NCBI GenBank assembly: GCA_031261365.1
Contig: JAISJY010000160.1
Span: forward strand, 1 to 6,436
Source: Caryophanales bacterium
GTDB lineage: Bacteria > Bacillota_I > Bacilli_A > RFN20 > JAISJY01
Length of the DNA stretch: 6,436 nucleotides
Direction: 5' to 3'
The translations under genes and the position numbers were made by a program. Shown here one piece after another: positions 6,052 through 6,436 of this stretch (position 1 is the stretch's first letter; each line of letters starts with the position of its first letter). The notes under the pieces were generated by a model. The model had not been told where the DNA came from. It did no database searches and saw only the letters and a list, made by a program, of their open reading frames with translations.

Positions 6052-6066
6052 GTTTCACGTGAAACC
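6051..6066. promoter_or_regulatory. parS: parS ParB/Spo0J binding site between coaD and the wHTH gene
   Basis: TGTTTCACGTGAAACC matches the parS consensus TGTTTCACGTGAAACA at 15 of 16 positions, an almost perfect palindrome in noncoding sequence. Together with the site at 3255-3270 it makes two parS sites 2.8 kb apart. In Bacillota such sites cluster in the origin-proximal part of the chromosome, so the pair is evidence for chromosomal, origin-near location. Confidence 0.92.
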
Positions 6067-6080
6067 TTAACAAACTACAA

Positions 6081-6436
6081 TTATTGCATTGAACATTTAT
6101 TTTTAAATCCTTGAACCACGATAGGAGGAACATATTTAGAAACATCTCCTTTAAATAAAGCTAATTCTTTAACCATACTACTTGATAAGAAAGAATGTTC
6201 TGTTTTAGCAAATAGACAAACAGTATCTACTTTTTTATTTGATAATTCATAATTAAAATAAAATAATTGGTTTTCAGATTGGTAATCTGTAATTGTTCTT
6301 ACACCTCTAATAATAGTCCCAATGTTCTTTTCAAAACAGTATTCATAAACTAATTTATCAGTGAAATCTATGACTATGTTATCTAAATGCTTTAAACTCT
6401 CTTTTAAAAAGTTAATTTTTTCCTCAGTTGAAAAAA
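6081..6436 (-). CDS. coaD: Phosphopantetheine adenylyltransferase, C-terminal part (5' partial)
   Basis: The gene enters from the right edge and stops with TAA at 6083-6081; 117 residues are visible of about 160 expected. CoaD adenylates 4'-phosphopantetheine to dephospho-CoA, the penultimate step of CoA synthesis, in the cytoplasm. The visible part starts FSTEEKINFLKESL (family pattern F..eeR...l...l), then IIRGVRTITDYQSE (residues 41-54 of the fragment, the RGlR...D...E motif) and HSFLSSSMVKELALFKGDVSKYVPP (80-104), matching the family's SFISSS.vKEva..GgdvsglVP ending. The N-terminal nucleotide-binding part with the (T/H)xGH motif is outside the window. No terminator separates it from the next gene 40 nt downstream, so it is probably an early gene of the coaD > cca operon. 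Confidence 0.93.
   Translation of the reverse strand, partial: FSTEEKINFLKESLKHLDNIVIDFTDKLVYEYCFEKNIGTIIRGVRTITDYQSENQLFYFNYELSNKKVDTVCLFAKTEHSFLSSSMVKELALFKGDVSKYVPPIVVQGFKNKCSMQ

Overview
The window is very AT-rich (roughly a quarter G+C by eye) and looks like chromosome from a low-GC Bacillota, perhaps a Bacilli/Mollicutes-type lineage. TGA acts as a normal stop (it ends uppP in an ATGA overlap) and Trp is TGG, so this is the standard bacterial code and not the Mycoplasma/Spiroplasma code. A lipobox protein, an undecaprenyl-diphosphatase and two Spo0J/ParB-type parS sites fit a walled or wall-derived Gram-positive. The exact taxon cannot be read from the window.

Left part (1-1652, plus strand): a two-gene cassette resembling the AbiE/type IV toxin-antitoxin class. 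It holds the C-terminal part of a DUF6577/AbiEi-like protein that runs off the left edge, overlapping by 8 nt a complete AbiEii/AbiGii-type nucleotidyltransferase (toxin-like) gene.

Middle (1653-1958): a 306-nt gap between convergent genes. It contains a strong hairpin (likely terminator of the cassette) and a striking, relatively GC-rich two-tier tandem repeat. Two different 11-nt units are arranged as two higher-order blocks of 74 and 63 nt. A 12-bp perfect inverted repeat flanks the array. This is the most unusual sequence in the window.

Right part (1959-6436, minus strand): five genes in one direction, read as coaD (partial) > wHTH/membrane protein > uppP > small lipoprotein > cca. The last three overlap (4 nt, then 1 nt), which implies translational coupling; the earlier gaps are 40 and 91 nt. 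Products cover CoA synthesis, an unknown membrane-anchored putative DNA-binding protein, lipid-carrier recycling for the cell wall, an unknown lipoprotein and tRNA 3'-CCA addition.

Two near-consensus parS sites lie in this gene run, one at the start codon of cca and one between coaD and the wHTH gene. They suggest that the window is near the replication origin and is a ParB loading region. I see no integrase, transposase, CRISPR array, tRNA or rRNA.
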